From contig NZ_JAKILC010000001.1 in NCBI RefSeq assembly GCF_023283845.1, forward strand, positions 186,001-250,000: 64,000 bases of DNA, read 5' to 3'. The notes under the pieces are model-generated. The model ran no database searches and was not told the DNA's origin. It saw only the letters and a program-made list of their open reading frames with translations. Of this stretch, positions 1 to 8,020 are shown piece by piece (within the stretch, counting starts at the first letter, position 1; each line of letters starts with the position of its first letter). Origin of the DNA: Shewanella marinintestina. Its GTDB lineage: Bacteria; Pseudomonadota; Gammaproteobacteria; Enterobacterales; Shewanellaceae. A program made the position numbers and the translations under genes.

Positions 1-186
1 TAATTTAGTTAATTGTTCTTTAGTTAATACGCCGGACGCAGAAAGGTGTTTCGTTAACAAGTCCAGAAGCAAAGATTCCGGCAAGCCAGTGTCCTCAATG
101 GTTATTGGGCGAGAGGCAAGCTGCTCATTAGTGACCAAAGACGTTATACTTGACTTATCTGTGTGCAAATGACTCGTTTCGATCAT
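1..186 (-). CDS. N-terminal fragment of a probable Flp-pilus-associated AAA ATPase
   Basis: This reading frame begins with ATG at 186 and runs off the left edge, so only about 62 residues are visible. It starts MIETSHLHTDKSS and continues with a segment containing TGLPESLLLDLLTKHL, then SGVLTKEQL. That pattern (a TGLP..LL.DLL.KHL block followed by a short helical segment) resembles the N-terminus of proteins annotated as predicted ATPases with chaperone activity associated with Flp pilus assembly. The assignment rests on memory of that family and on the neighbours, a TadV/CpaA-type peptidase and an Flp pilin on the same strand. No Walker motif lies in the visible part, so ATPase activity is inferred. 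It follows the peptidase gene by 10 bases and is probably in the same operon. Confidence 0.45.
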   Translation of the reverse strand, partial: MIETSHLHTDKSSITSLVTNEQLASRPITIEDTGLPESLLLDLLTKHLSASGVLTKEQLTKL

Positions 187-196
187 GTCTTATCCC

Positions 197-763
197 CTAA
201 GAGATTAAATAATTACTTACTGACGAGTACAACTTAGTAATGTCTGGTGACAGTGCGCAAGCCCACAACCAACCTAAAGCTAATGCCGGTGCATAAGGGA
301 CCTTTTGGCCGGCAGCCTCGTCACTTTCAGGCTTAAAATAAGTTCTTAAATAAAAACAATCCCAATAACGCCCAAAGGTTTTTCTAACTCCTTTAAACCC
401 CGTTTGCCATAGAATCAAAATGAGGCTAGTTATTGCGCCGGCTACCACGGCATACAAAACACTCCAAATTAAAAGCGTTGGCCCCATTAATGCTCCAATC
501 CCCATCATTAATTTGATGTCACCAGCACCTAGGATCTTGAATATAAATGTCGGGAATAAAATAATAAAAGCAAGAGTAAAACCCAAAAATGAAAGCATTA
601 ACCCATTTAATTGTGCAAAATAACTATTAATAACAAAACCAGAAAATATTGTTATCAAACAAAGCCAATTCGGTATTTTTTTTAACGTTAAATCAAAGGC
701 TATTGCAATAATAAAAAATAAACCTGAAGAAATTATCTGCATTAATAACTGTTCATCAACCAT
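197..763 (-). CDS. Type IV prepilin peptidase, TadV/CpaA type (A24 family)
   Basis: The product (188 residues) is a polytopic inner-membrane aspartyl protease that removes the leader from Flp-type prepilins. It has about five to six hydrophobic segments. The catalytic GxGD motif is visible as GAGDIK near residue 81, and the other expected aspartate is in the FDLTLKKIPNW segment near residue 24, where the family has D next to a KIPN motif. The frame is open to 796, but I chose the ATG at 763 because AGGAGG sits seven bases before it; the upstream ATG would begin inside the hairpin that follows the pilin gene. The short length lacks the methyltransferase domain of PilD, which is typical of Tad-system peptidases. 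It is the second gene after the pilin and is probably co-transcribed with it. Confidence 0.85.
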   Translation of the reverse strand: MVDEQLLMQIISSGLFFIIAIAFDLTLKKIPNWLCLITIFSGFVINSYFAQLNGLMLSFLGFTLAFIILFPTFIFKILGAGDIKLMMGIGALMGPTLLIWSVLYAVVAGAITSLILILWQTGFKGVRKTFGRYWDCFYLRTYFKPESDEAAGQKVPYAPALALGWLWACALSPDITKLYSSVSNYLIS

Positions 764-786
764 AATTCCTCCTTTATTTAAATAAA

Positions 787-812
787 GGTTACTCAACGCT
801 TCTTGAGTAACC
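787..812 (-). terminator. Hairpin between pilin and prepilin peptidase, likely attenuating terminator
   Basis: Two ten-base arms, GGTTACTCAA (787-796) and TTGAGTAACC (803-812), flank a six-base loop. Read on the minus strand the hairpin comes 22 bases after the pilin stop and is followed by TTTATTT. This placement would end most pilin transcripts or protect their 3' end, while allowing some read-through to the peptidase. That is a common way of making pilin in large excess. The function is inferred from position and structure. Confidence 0.65.
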
Positions 813-834
813 TCTATTTAATAGGAAAATGCCT

Positions 835-1023
835 TTAACAGTTACTACTATCACCATTTACTGCTGACGCTAAACAACTAATTCTACTAGTCGCGTTATC
901 ACCCAATTCGCTAAATGCGGCGATCATGCCGCCGACAACTAAGCCACCTGCAATCGCATACTCAACAGCTGTTAAACCGCTTTCATCTTCAATAAAATCT
1001 TTCATTATTTTTTTGATATCCAT
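835..1023 (-). CDS. Flp family type IVb pilin
   Basis: This 62-residue prepilin is the subunit of Flp/Tad adhesive pili. It has a short charged leader (MDIKKIMKDFIEDESG), a predicted cleavage site after Gly16, and the Flp signature beginning LTAVEY, with Glu at +5 and Tyr at +6 of the mature protein. A hydrophobic helix rich in Gly and Ala follows. Two cysteines in the C-terminal tail (ISC and the last residue) could form a disulfide; this is inference. An in-frame GTG lies 12 bases upstream (1035), but the ATG at 1023 has AAGGTGGAG about seven bases before it and gives the usual Flp leader length. It heads the minus-strand pilus genes. Confidence 0.9.
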   Translation of the reverse strand: MDIKKIMKDFIEDESGLTAVEYAIAGGLVVGGMIAAFSELGDNATSRISCLASAVNGDSSNC

Positions 1024-1564
1024 GAGAATCTCCACCTTAGAACTTGATTACCTACGCTTGGTAATAGTGTTATGTTACACAGGTAAGCAACCTGAGCTTC
1101 CCTTCGTAACGCTACTAATAAAAGTAGCAAACGGATCACTTTCTAACCATGTAGAATAATTTTTTGGTCTACAACCAAGTAATCTCATCTATTCAACAAA
1201 CCTAGACTCAAATACAAATGGTTATCAATCACTAAATGACGATACATAAATTTGTAGCTTTTAAAGCAATAACCAACCAGTAATCAGTCATATATACTGC
1301 AACTAAAATCATCAAATTTATTTAACATCTTTATTTTGTTCAAAAAGAAAACAAAAAAAATAAAGAGAAAAGTAAATAAATTGTAAAATTAGACCAGTTA
1401 ATTATTCTTCTAAAATAAACAGTAACTTTAGTGCCGCCGTTAAATCATTGTATACACTAATTAATAGAGGGGATAACAGATTAGCTTTAGAATATATTTT
1501 GGAGTGAATTATCCAGTCTCACTGGATTTATTAATCAACACTTGGAAAATAAAGTTAAAATTTA
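1024..1564. other. AT-rich intergenic region with a structured leader upstream of the pilin
   Basis: No convincing gene lies in these 541 bases. Close to the pilin (minus strand) there are nested inverted repeats: GTTAC/GTAAC at 1074-1078 and 1106-1110 enclosing CAGGT/ACCTG at 1080-1084 and 1090-1094. A separate hairpin GCTACT/AGTAGC lies at 1111-1128. They would fall in the 5' untranslated region of the pilin mRNA if transcription starts farther upstream. The far end contains a short hairpin after the HTH gene. The middle, about 1200-1500, is A/T-rich with long adenine runs and shows nothing else I can name. Confidence 0.4.
1511..1527 (-). terminator. Weak hairpin after the HTH gene
   Basis: ATCCAGT (1511-1517) and ACTGGAT (1521-1527) form a seven-base stem with a three-base loop, 37 bases beyond the stop of the minus-strand HTH gene. 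The tail on that strand is only ATAATT, so termination would be weak. It is listed because nothing else could end this transcription unit before the pilin region. Confidence 0.35.
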
Positions 1565-1966
1565 TCACAACCTTTCAATCATTTTATAAATGCTCGAAAT
1601 TTCATACTTAACACCAAAACTTTCTTCAATATAAGTTTGAACAGTGTATCCTTTTACTTTTCCACTTTTAGAGTTTTTAACACTATTATCAATAAACAAT
1701 TTTACTTGTTCCACCTGTTTTTCAGTTAATATCATTGGACGGCCTGAATGTGGTTTTTCTTTTAGCCCTTCTAAGCCCTTAGATAAATAATTACTTACCC
1801 ATCGATTAACACTTGTACGACTCACTTTTAAAAACTCAGCAATTTGATATCGAGACTTACCGTCTTGAAAGTGGACAATCGCAAGCAATTTAAGTCTCAT
1901 CCGCGCACTTTTTTCCTTTCGAATTAACTTAGCTAATGATCGATTATCATGGCATAACTTATCCAT
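1565..1966 (-). CDS. Small helix-turn-helix protein resembling the N-terminal half of an IS630-type transposase
   Basis: The 133-residue product consists almost entirely of a tandem helix-turn-helix region. The segment MRLKLLAIVHFQDGKSRYQI and the following EFLKVSRTSVNRWVSNY match the DNA-binding half of IS630-family transposases, and the GLEGLKEKPHSGRP linker is also typical of them. It ends with an HTH segment near SSIYKMIERL. The DDE catalytic half is absent and nothing resembling it follows, so it is either a transposase remnant or a domesticated DNA-binding protein. I chose the ATG at 1966, which has AAGGAG just upstream; the frame is open to 2053 inside the preceding gene. It starts 19 bases after the L,D-transpeptidase stop and is probably co-transcribed with it, which argues for a retained function. 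Confidence 0.65.
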   Translation of the reverse strand: MDKLCHDNRSLAKLIRKEKSARMRLKLLAIVHFQDGKSRYQIAEFLKVSRTSVNRWVSNYLSKGLEGLKEKPHSGRPMILTEKQVEQVKLFIDNSVKNSKSGKVKGYTVQTYIEESFGVKYEISSIYKMIERL

Positions 1967-1985
1967 ATTTACTCCTTCAACATGG

Positions 1986-3329
1986 CTAAAAACTGTAGTC
2001 ATCTCTAATTTGTAAATCTCCCATCCGATCAACCCACGTCGGGTTTGAAACAATATATATAGGTAAAGGCCTAGCTAAAGTGAAGCGTTCTGTTTTTGTT
2101 TTTGTTTCCGCAGACGAAAACAATTCCATAGTAGAACTAGATTCTCTATTAATCAGATACTTTGCAAATAACTCAGGTCTAAAAAGACGAATACATCCAT
2201 GACTAAGCGACCTTTCTTTCAAATTAAACAAATTCTTAGTCGGCGTATCATGTAGATAGATAGTAAAGTCATTTGGGATCGTAAACCTATACTTTCCTAG
2301 AGCATTATACTTTCCTGCGCGTTGAACAAGCTTGTATTGTTTTACATAAGATTTGAAGTCACTGACACTTACATTGTCTAGGTTTAACGTTTTATTGCCA
2401 CCGTTGGTATCCTTAAATACAAAACGATTCGTCTTTAGATAATTAGGCTTTAACTCAACGGATGCAAGAATATCAGTGTAAATAATACTAGTGGGAGGGG
2501 TCCAGCTTGGATTAACAGTAATATTAGTTACAAATGTACTCAATAAGGGGGTTTTGTTCGAGGTATTACCAACAATCACAGGCATTTGTAGCTTTTCTTG
2601 ACCTCTGTTTTTAATTTTAAGCATATAGCTTGCTAAATTAACCTCTATATATTCTTTGGATTTAGCGCGGCGAGTTATGAGGTAGGCTAACTGGTTTTGT
2701 AATTGTTCTAGCCTGTGTTCAGGAAGCACATTCAAAGAAATAACAGTTTCATAGTCTAATTTACCACTAGTTTCTAAACCGTGCCTAAGTTGAAAATTTT
2801 TTAGCCCTTGCTCTATTGACGTGTCAAATATTTTCTCTCTATAGGAAGAAAGCTGATACTCCTTAATGTCACCTAGCCTAGATAAAATCCAGCGTATCTT
2901 AGCAACATCCTTATTCCTTTGCCCTTTCTTTAAATCTATAAACGTTATCTTAGGCCAAATATATTTATTAAGCTTTTTATAACGCTCAATATGCCTTCTA
3001 CAATCATAAATGTCTTTCTCATCAATGATCTCCAAATAGAAGCCTAGAGATTTTGCTTCTTTCAGTTGTGCCAAGTCAAAAATTTGGTCATTTAAAATAG
3101 TAACAAAGCTATTGCTATCAGTATAATTTGGTAATTTTGTTGTTAACCCGAGATCCTCTACTAACCCATTAAGCTTTTGTAAAATAGCTAAATTAACAGA
3201 AGTTTCAACCATTGTAGAAACTGCATAAGCTGGTGTTATACCAAAAGTGAAACAAGCAAAAAACGATAAGATAATTACCCGAGGTAAACACAAAATTTTT
3301 CTATACTTCGAACTTAAGTCAGTTATCAT
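1986..3329 (-). CDS. L,D-transpeptidase of the YcbB/LdtD type (YkuD domain)
   Basis: This 447-residue secreted enzyme is expected to form 3-3 cross-links in peptidoglycan, or otherwise use meso-diaminopimelate stem peptides, in the periplasm. Residues 14-36 form a signal peptide ending in an AYA-type site. A peptidoglycan-binding-like segment lies around 130-200 (NFQLRHGLETSGKLDYETV). The YkuD catalytic domain covers about 225-420, with HDTP near 360 and the catalytic SHGCIR motif with Cys at about 379. E. coli LdtD is longer (about 615 residues), so this is a compact version. The start at 3329 lacks a strong ribosome binding site but is supported by the signal peptide. The HTH gene follows by 19 bases. 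It is transcribed away from the sulfatase/ligase genes and is more AT-rich than the core genes further right. Confidence 0.88.
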   Translation of the reverse strand: MITDLSSKYRKILCLPRVIILSFFACFTFGITPAYAVSTMVETSVNLAILQKLNGLVEDLGLTTKLPNYTDSNSFVTILNDQIFDLAQLKEAKSLGFYLEIIDEKDIYDCRRHIERYKKLNKYIWPKITFIDLKKGQRNKDVAKIRWILSRLGDIKEYQLSSYREKIFDTSIEQGLKNFQLRHGLETSGKLDYETVISLNVLPEHRLEQLQNQLAYLITRRAKSKEYIEVNLASYMLKIKNRGQEKLQMPVIVGNTSNKTPLLSTFVTNITVNPSWTPPTSIIYTDILASVELKPNYLKTNRFVFKDTNGGNKTLNLDNVSVSDFKSYVKQYKLVQRAGKYNALGKYRFTIPNDFTIYLHDTPTKNLFNLKERSLSHGCIRLFRPELFAKYLINRESSSTMELFSSAETKTKTERFTLARPLPIYIVSNPTWVDRMGDLQIRDDYSF

Positions 3330-3643
3330 AAATTGCCAAAATTTAGTGTTGTCTAATTTCCATAATGAGAAAAATATTTGCTACAAAAATTAGCGACTAG
3401 TTGAAGGCATCCCTGCTTATCACTAACAAGGTTTAGTACATAACAAACCAAAATTACAAACATTTTTAATCTCAATTGTCATTTCCTCTTAAAAACATTA
3501 AATCGAATTTGTAATTAATATTTTTCAAAAAAACGCAGTTTGCTCCTATACTTGGCAAAACTAGCACTTATGCCGTCTTTACAGTTTTAGACAGGGTTAT
3601 TATCGAAGTATGGATAGTAACCAATTGATAAGGAGTAGAAAAT
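3330..3643. other. Divergent intergenic region of the envelope cluster
   Basis: These 314 bases separate the minus-strand L,D-transpeptidase from the plus-strand small membrane protein and must hold both promoters. The sequence is strongly AT-rich. I see no long inverted repeat and no gene; the only clear signal is AAGGAG at 3630-3635 serving the TTG start at 3644. Confidence 0.4.
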
Positions 3644-3898
3644 TTGATTACTGAATGGCTTGAAACAAAATTTTACGCTTTTATACTCGGATCCATTTCC
3701 TGTGCGTTTATCTTTGTACATTCCATTTTTATGTTTGAGAATGTTAGTACAGCTAACCAATTAAAATCAGATAATCCGTCAGGGGCAACTTTAGCTGAAA
3801 GGTACCTGATACTAGGTAATTGGCCGGCCTCAAAAGAACGCGATTTTACCGAAAATACCTATGAATACTTAATAGCGCCAAAACACTCAAATCATTGA
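3644..3898 (+). CDS. Small single-pass membrane protein of unknown function
   Basis: I do not recognise this 84-residue protein. It begins at a TTG codon, with AAGGAG nine bases upstream (3630-3635), and no in-frame ATG near the start fits better. Residues 10-30 form one hydrophobic segment, followed by a polar tail containing SDNPSGATLAERYLILGNWP. The topology is probably a short cytoplasmic N-terminus with the tail in the periplasm (inference). It precedes the sulfatase-family gene by 41 bases on the same strand, so it may be an accessory subunit of that enzyme or of the ligase further on. Confidence 0.6.
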   Translation: MITEWLETKFYAFILGSISCAFIFVHSIFMFENVSTANQLKSDNPSGATLAERYLILGNWPASKERDFTENTYEYLIAPKHSNH

Positions 3899-3939
3899 TT
3901 TAATATACTAACAATACTATTGAATTACGGGCTTTAATT

Positions 3940-5979
3940 ATGAATCAACGGCAAAATAGCTACTTGAGAATATTTTTAAGAACCCTAGCAGCTTTACTCC
4001 TGTTTACGATTATAATCATCAATTTCAAAGCTTCAATTCAAGCATATTCAGTTCTTTCGTTAGCCAATACAATGAACAAAATTGACGAAAACCTACTATC
4101 AAGTTCAGGATTAATATTTGACCTCGTTTACTTTTTATTAATCAATTTAGTAATATTAGTAACTTGGTCAATATTTATCGTCATTTCAATTGTTTCACCA
4201 TTATTAAAGCTGAAATCGGGATTAGAAAGCGATTTATATTGGATAATTGTTGTATTTTTAAACATCACTTTTGCAGTGGCATTGAACTCCTATTTATATC
4301 CAACATCATTAGTATCGTACTTACGACATTCACCACTAACCGAACCAAGCATATTGACTATTATGGCTATAGGTTTATTAGTGCTGTTTTTCAGAGGTTT
4401 ATTGAGATTAATTTCTTTAAAAACGCTTACTGTTACCAGCTCTATATTGACAGTTTTTCTGCTATATCCATGGTTAACCGTTGAAAAAAAACAAAACAAC
4501 ACCTCTAATAAACCTAACATAATTATTTTAGGCATAGATGGTTTAAGACCAGATCATTTGGCCTATTATGAAGCCGATAAGAAACTAGCACCCAATTTGA
4601 ATAGATTGTTAGAGAGTTTTAAGATTTATAAATATGCCTACACGCCCCAAGGACGTACTTACGTTGCTTGGATGAGTTTACTTACAGGGCTATACCCTAT
4701 AAATAATAATGTAAGATTTAATCTAGCTCCCCCTGAAACTATTAATAAAGAGATCCCCGTTGTAAACATTCTAAAAAAAGAAGGTTATTTTACTTCCTAC
4801 GCTATCGATGAGCGCAGGTTTAATCAAATAGATAATAGTTATGGCTTTGATAATGTTGTGGGCCCCAAAATTGGCGTAGCTGATGCGATCATTGCCGGAT
4901 TTGGAGATTTACCCTATCTCAATATTTTGCTACAACATCCTTATTCTTCATACTTACTACCATATCTATATAATAATAGAGCATATGGGAAAGCCTACTC
5001 TCCATCACGATTTAACGAAACCCTTGTAGATAGTTTAGACTTAACAAAGCCAAACTTTTTATCTGTCCACTTATGTCAGTTACATTGGCCTTATACATCA
5101 AAGGTTTTTATTGACTCCTCTCAAGCAGACTGGGATGGCAACTATAATCATTATATGTATAAACAGATGTTAAAAAGTGTTGATACTCAAGTGCAGGGCT
5201 TATTTTATAAGTTATCCCGAAAAGGGCTTTTAGAAAACGCTATCGTTTATATAATCTCGGATCACGGAGAAAGCTTTAATCAAAACAAACATTCAGCGAA
5301 CCTCACGGTTAATTCTTCACTCCCTAAAACAAAATCTTGGGGACACGGGACGAACATACTTGACCAACAACAATCGCATGTACTCTTGGCTCAAGCAAAG
5401 TTCAAACACAACAAAGTCGTCTCGACTCCTAATGTTTACCAAGGAAACTATTCACTGATTGATATCGTTCCGAGTATTTTTAAAAATTTGAAGGTGCCAT
5501 ATACAGAAATCGGGCACCTCGACGGGATCCCTTTACCACAAGAAATAGAGGAAGAAGATCAACAGCGTTTTATTTTTGTAGAGTCATCTCTCCCTGTTAA
5601 ATCTATTAATAAAAGCTTTATAGACAAACAAGAGGTTATGTCTGAAACCGCATCACACTATGAATTAAGAGACGATGGCAGAGCTTATATGAAGTTAGAA
5701 AGCTATACGAATCTTGTCGCAAAAAAACAGCGCGGAGTTTATTTTAAGGACTGGCAGTTAACAATGTTACCGACTAAGGATGAGCTGGTACTTTACAATA
5801 GAAAAACCAACAATATATATACTACAGACACCTACAAAGGTAACTTCAACTGGCAATCCATGCTAACAGCTCTATGTATGCAATATAAAAATGACTTCAG
5901 TTTTTCCAAAAAAGAGGCGTGTTTACTCGCTGTTCAGCAATACACAGGTCAAACTAAAGATAGGCATTCAGATGGCTAA
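3940..5979 (+). CDS. Membrane-anchored sulfatase / alkaline phosphatase superfamily enzyme
   Basis: The 679-residue protein has about five hydrophobic segments in the first 185 residues and then a sulfatase-fold domain facing the periplasm. The first metal-site motif is GIDGLRPDH near 198-206. A Thr in the PQGRTYVAWMSLLTG segment (about 245) is the likely nucleophile, since the Cys/Ser-x-Pro-x-Arg signature of true sulfatases is missing. Later metal motifs are SDHGESF near 441 and GHGTN near 468. This layout is shared by lipoteichoic-acid-synthase-like and phosphoethanolamine-transferase-like enzymes, so transfer or removal of a phospho-group on an envelope glycan is as likely as sulfatase activity. 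It overlaps the O-antigen-ligase-like gene by eight bases, which suggests the two work on the same polymer. Substrate unknown. Confidence 0.75.
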   Translation: MNQRQNSYLRIFLRTLAALLLFTIIIINFKASIQAYSVLSLANTMNKIDENLLSSSGLIFDLVYFLLINLVILVTWSIFIVISIVSPLLKLKSGLESDLYWIIVVFLNITFAVALNSYLYPTSLVSYLRHSPLTEPSILTIMAIGLLVLFFRGLLRLISLKTLTVTSSILTVFLLYPWLTVEKKQNNTSNKPNIIILGIDGLRPDHLAYYEADKKLAPNLNRLLESFKIYKYAYTPQGRTYVAWMSLLTGLYPINNNVRFNLAPPETINKEIPVVNILKKEGYFTSYAIDERRFNQIDNSYGFDNVVGPKIGVADAIIAGFGDLPYLNILLQHPYSSYLLPYLYNNRAYGKAYSPSRFNETLVDSLDLTKPNFLSVHLCQLHWPYTSKVFIDSSQADWDGNYNHYMYKQMLKSVDTQVQGLFYKLSRKGLLENAIVYIISDHGESFNQNKHSANLTVNSSLPKTKSWGHGTNILDQQQSHVLLAQAKFKHNKVVSTPNVYQGNYSLIDIVPSIFKNLKVPYTEIGHLDGIPLPQEIEEEDQQRFIFVESSLPVKSINKSFIDKQEVMSETASHYELRDDGRAYMKLESYTNLVAKKQRGVYFKDWQLTMLPTKDELVLYNRKTNNIYTTDTYKGNFNWQSMLTALCMQYKNDFSFSKKEACLLAVQQYTGQTKDRHSDG

Positions 5980-7267
5980 TAACTCAGTCTCAAAGCTCGA
6001 TAGCTCTTTTGTGAAGCGACCTGATATCAGCAACATTTTTACTACGCTGCTTGTATCTATGACTGTGGCCATAACATTAATTGGTGGTGCGTCACCATTT
6101 AATGTTGCTTTTACGGTTGCTAAGCTTGAACTAATCTTTATATGTACTTACCTCTTTCTAAGAGTGACGGGGTATCAAGAAGAAAAATTAAAAAATAATG
6201 TTAACTTGCCTAAAAGCTCTCTTTTTGTCGGTTACGCATTATTGATAAGCTTTTTTATTTCCACTTATTTAAACTTCCCTGACCGCTCAGAAGACATCCA
6301 ATATACTGTCGTTAATTTTTCAATTACATTTTTGATTTTACATTCTTTATTCTTAATTGCATGTACGTCGAGCATAGTTCAATACCAATACAAAGTCGTC
6401 AGTATTTTCGACACGCTACCTTTTGCTATGGTTTTCATTGTTGCGAGCTATGTATTCATGCAATCAACGGGGCTCCCCTCTGCTTTATACGAGACAACAA
6501 ATACTGTACCTTTTTCAAGTAACAGGAGGTATTTAGGTTACCTTTGCTGCGCCAGTTGCTCTATTCTAGCCATACAGATTTTAATCCATCAACCTAAAGC
6601 TAAATTATGTTGGCTATCCATGATTTTTATCATTAATTTCGCGTTATTGATTTGGCTAGGAGGCAGAGGCTCTGTCGTTGCATTTGCCTCTACTTTAGCT
6701 CTTTATTTAGCTTACCTTTTATACCTAAAACAATTCAAAATTAACCTCGTGTTGTTTTTAATATTGCTAGTAGGAATTTCTGTTGCCGCAGCTCATTGGG
6801 CAACAATCTTTTCCTGGAATGGGCCTGGTCGATTTATAACCTCAATACCCAATACCGATCTAGGAGAAGCAATAAATAGCTTTTCATCAAATAGAATAGC
6901 AATTTGGACACAGACGATTGAGGCCATTAAGCAAACCCCTTGGTTTGGCCTCGGTCCAGAAGGTTATAGGTTCCATCCCAAACATGTTTTCGGCCTACAA
7001 CCTCATAATGGAATTTTACAAATTTTAATTGGTTACGGGATCGTAGGTGGAATACTTCTAGGTTTTATCTCTGTTCAGCTTCTGATACGAGGGCTAAAGC
7101 AAATGAAACAAAACAACATCACTTCAGCAATGGCAATGTCAGTTATCGTTAGCTTATCAATTCACTCTCTTGTTGACGGTTCTTTATACCACGCGCAACC
7201 TTTGTTTTATGTTGTCGTATCTGCAGCAATAATAATTGCCAATGGTGCAAGCCGCTGTCCTTGTTAA
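5972..7267 (+). CDS. O-antigen ligase / polymerase family membrane protein (Wzy_C domain)
   Basis: This 431-residue polytopic protein has around ten to eleven membrane segments. It carries the Wzy_C-type region: WLGGRGS near residue 228, a periplasmic loop with IAIWTQTIEAIKQTPWFGLG, and QPHNGILQ near 343-350 followed by GYGIVGG. Family members transfer or polymerise glycans at the periplasmic face of the inner membrane (WaaL, Wzy and some protein O-oligosaccharyltransferases). The frame is open from 5891, but the ATG at 5972 is preferred because it overlaps the sulfatase-family stop in an ATGGCTAA arrangement and avoids a charged extension inside that gene. No glycosyltransferases or flippase lie nearby, so ligation or capping of a glycan made elsewhere is a reasonable guess. 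Confidence 0.8.
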   Translation: MANNSVSKLDSSFVKRPDISNIFTTLLVSMTVAITLIGGASPFNVAFTVAKLELIFICTYLFLRVTGYQEEKLKNNVNLPKSSLFVGYALLISFFISTYLNFPDRSEDIQYTVVNFSITFLILHSLFLIACTSSIVQYQYKVVSIFDTLPFAMVFIVASYVFMQSTGLPSALYETTNTVPFSSNRRYLGYLCCASCSILAIQILIHQPKAKLCWLSMIFIINFALLIWLGGRGSVVAFASTLALYLAYLLYLKQFKINLVLFLILLVGISVAAAHWATIFSWNGPGRFITSIPNTDLGEAINSFSSNRIAIWTQTIEAIKQTPWFGLGPEGYRFHPKHVFGLQPHNGILQILIGYGIVGGILLGFISVQLLIRGLKQMKQNNITSAMAMSVIVSLSIHSLVDGSLYHAQPLFYVVVSAAIIIANGASRCPC

Positions 7268-7384
7268 AGCGCAGGTAATTGTCGATAAAATTGCTCTATG
7301 CATAAGTTGTCCATTGACAATTGATCTACACGAAATAGCTTACAGTGATATCATCGAACAAATATTATCAATAGATCTAAGCAT

Positions 7385-7804
7385 ATGTGGCAGCAAGAAT
7401 TAATCACCCTGAAATCAAAGAAACGCGGGTTTCATTTAATAACAGAAGAGCTTGAATTAGCAATTAAAGGCATGAAAAACATAAAAGTAGGTATGGCACA
7501 CTTTTTATTGCAACATACGTCAGCCTCTCTGTCACTTAATGAAAATGCCGATCCCAGTGTGCGTGCTGATTTTGAAACTTATATTAATCGTTTAGCCCCT
7601 GAACGTGCCCCCTATTACACCCACACCTACGAAGGTGACGATGATATGCCCGCCCACTTAAAGTCGAGCCTTTTAGGCGTCAGCTTAATAATTCCAATTA
7701 CAAATGGCCGATTTAACCTAGGGACTTGGCAAGGGATTTATTTAGGGGAACATCGCAACCACGGTGGAAATCGCCATATATTGGTCACGCTAAACGGTGA
7801 GTAA
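7385..7804 (+). CDS. yjbQ: YjbQ family protein (UPF0047; thiamine-phosphate-synthase-like)
   Basis: The 139-residue protein matches the compact YjbQ family in length and motifs: HTSASLSLNENADPSVRADF in the centre, HLKSSLLG, and a C-terminal GTWQGIYLGEHRNHGG. Some members have weak thiamine phosphate synthase activity in vitro, but the physiological role is unsettled. Conserved histidines in HTSAS, the HLKSS region and EHRNHGG are the likely metal or active-site residues. It is a single-gene unit 117 bases after the ligase-like gene, with a good hairpin terminator before the next, convergent gene. The base composition returns to that of the core genome here. Confidence 0.9.
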   Translation: MWQQELITLKSKKRGFHLITEELELAIKGMKNIKVGMAHFLLQHTSASLSLNENADPSVRADFETYINRLAPERAPYYTHTYEGDDDMPAHLKSSLLGVSLIIPITNGRFNLGTWQGIYLGEHRNHGGNRHILVTLNGE

Positions 7805-7970
7805 ACAGCTTTGACAATTGTATTGCTAGTTGCTTGAGAAGTGTTACGCGACTAGTGACTAGCACTGTTTAAGAGTTAACTGCTAACTCAAGACGCGGCC
7901 GAGATGATGCCAGCAAGTTTGCTCATCATAGTCTAACGAACTCTCTAAACCATATGTGTAAGCAGAATAC

Positions 7971-7999
7971 AAAAAAGAGCACCTAACGTGCTCTTTTTT
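7971..7999. terminator. Bidirectional intrinsic terminator
   Basis: AAAAAAGAGCAC (7971-7982) and GTGCTCTTTTTT (7988-7999) are perfect arms around a five-base loop. The run of T on either strand makes it usable by both yjbQ (plus) and the converging methyltransferase gene (minus). Confidence 0.9.
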
Positions 8000-8020
8000 A
8001 ACATCTGTTAACCGAAAAAC

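Noticed and set aside
1024-1200. Cyclic-di-GMP riboswitch (GEMM type) in the pilin leader
   Set aside because: Structured repeats are present, but the conserved GEMM core sequences are not.
3540-3590. Sigma-54 promoter (TTGGCA...GCA) before the small membrane protein gene
   Set aside because: The GG and GC elements are ten bases apart, not the required twelve, so the match fails.
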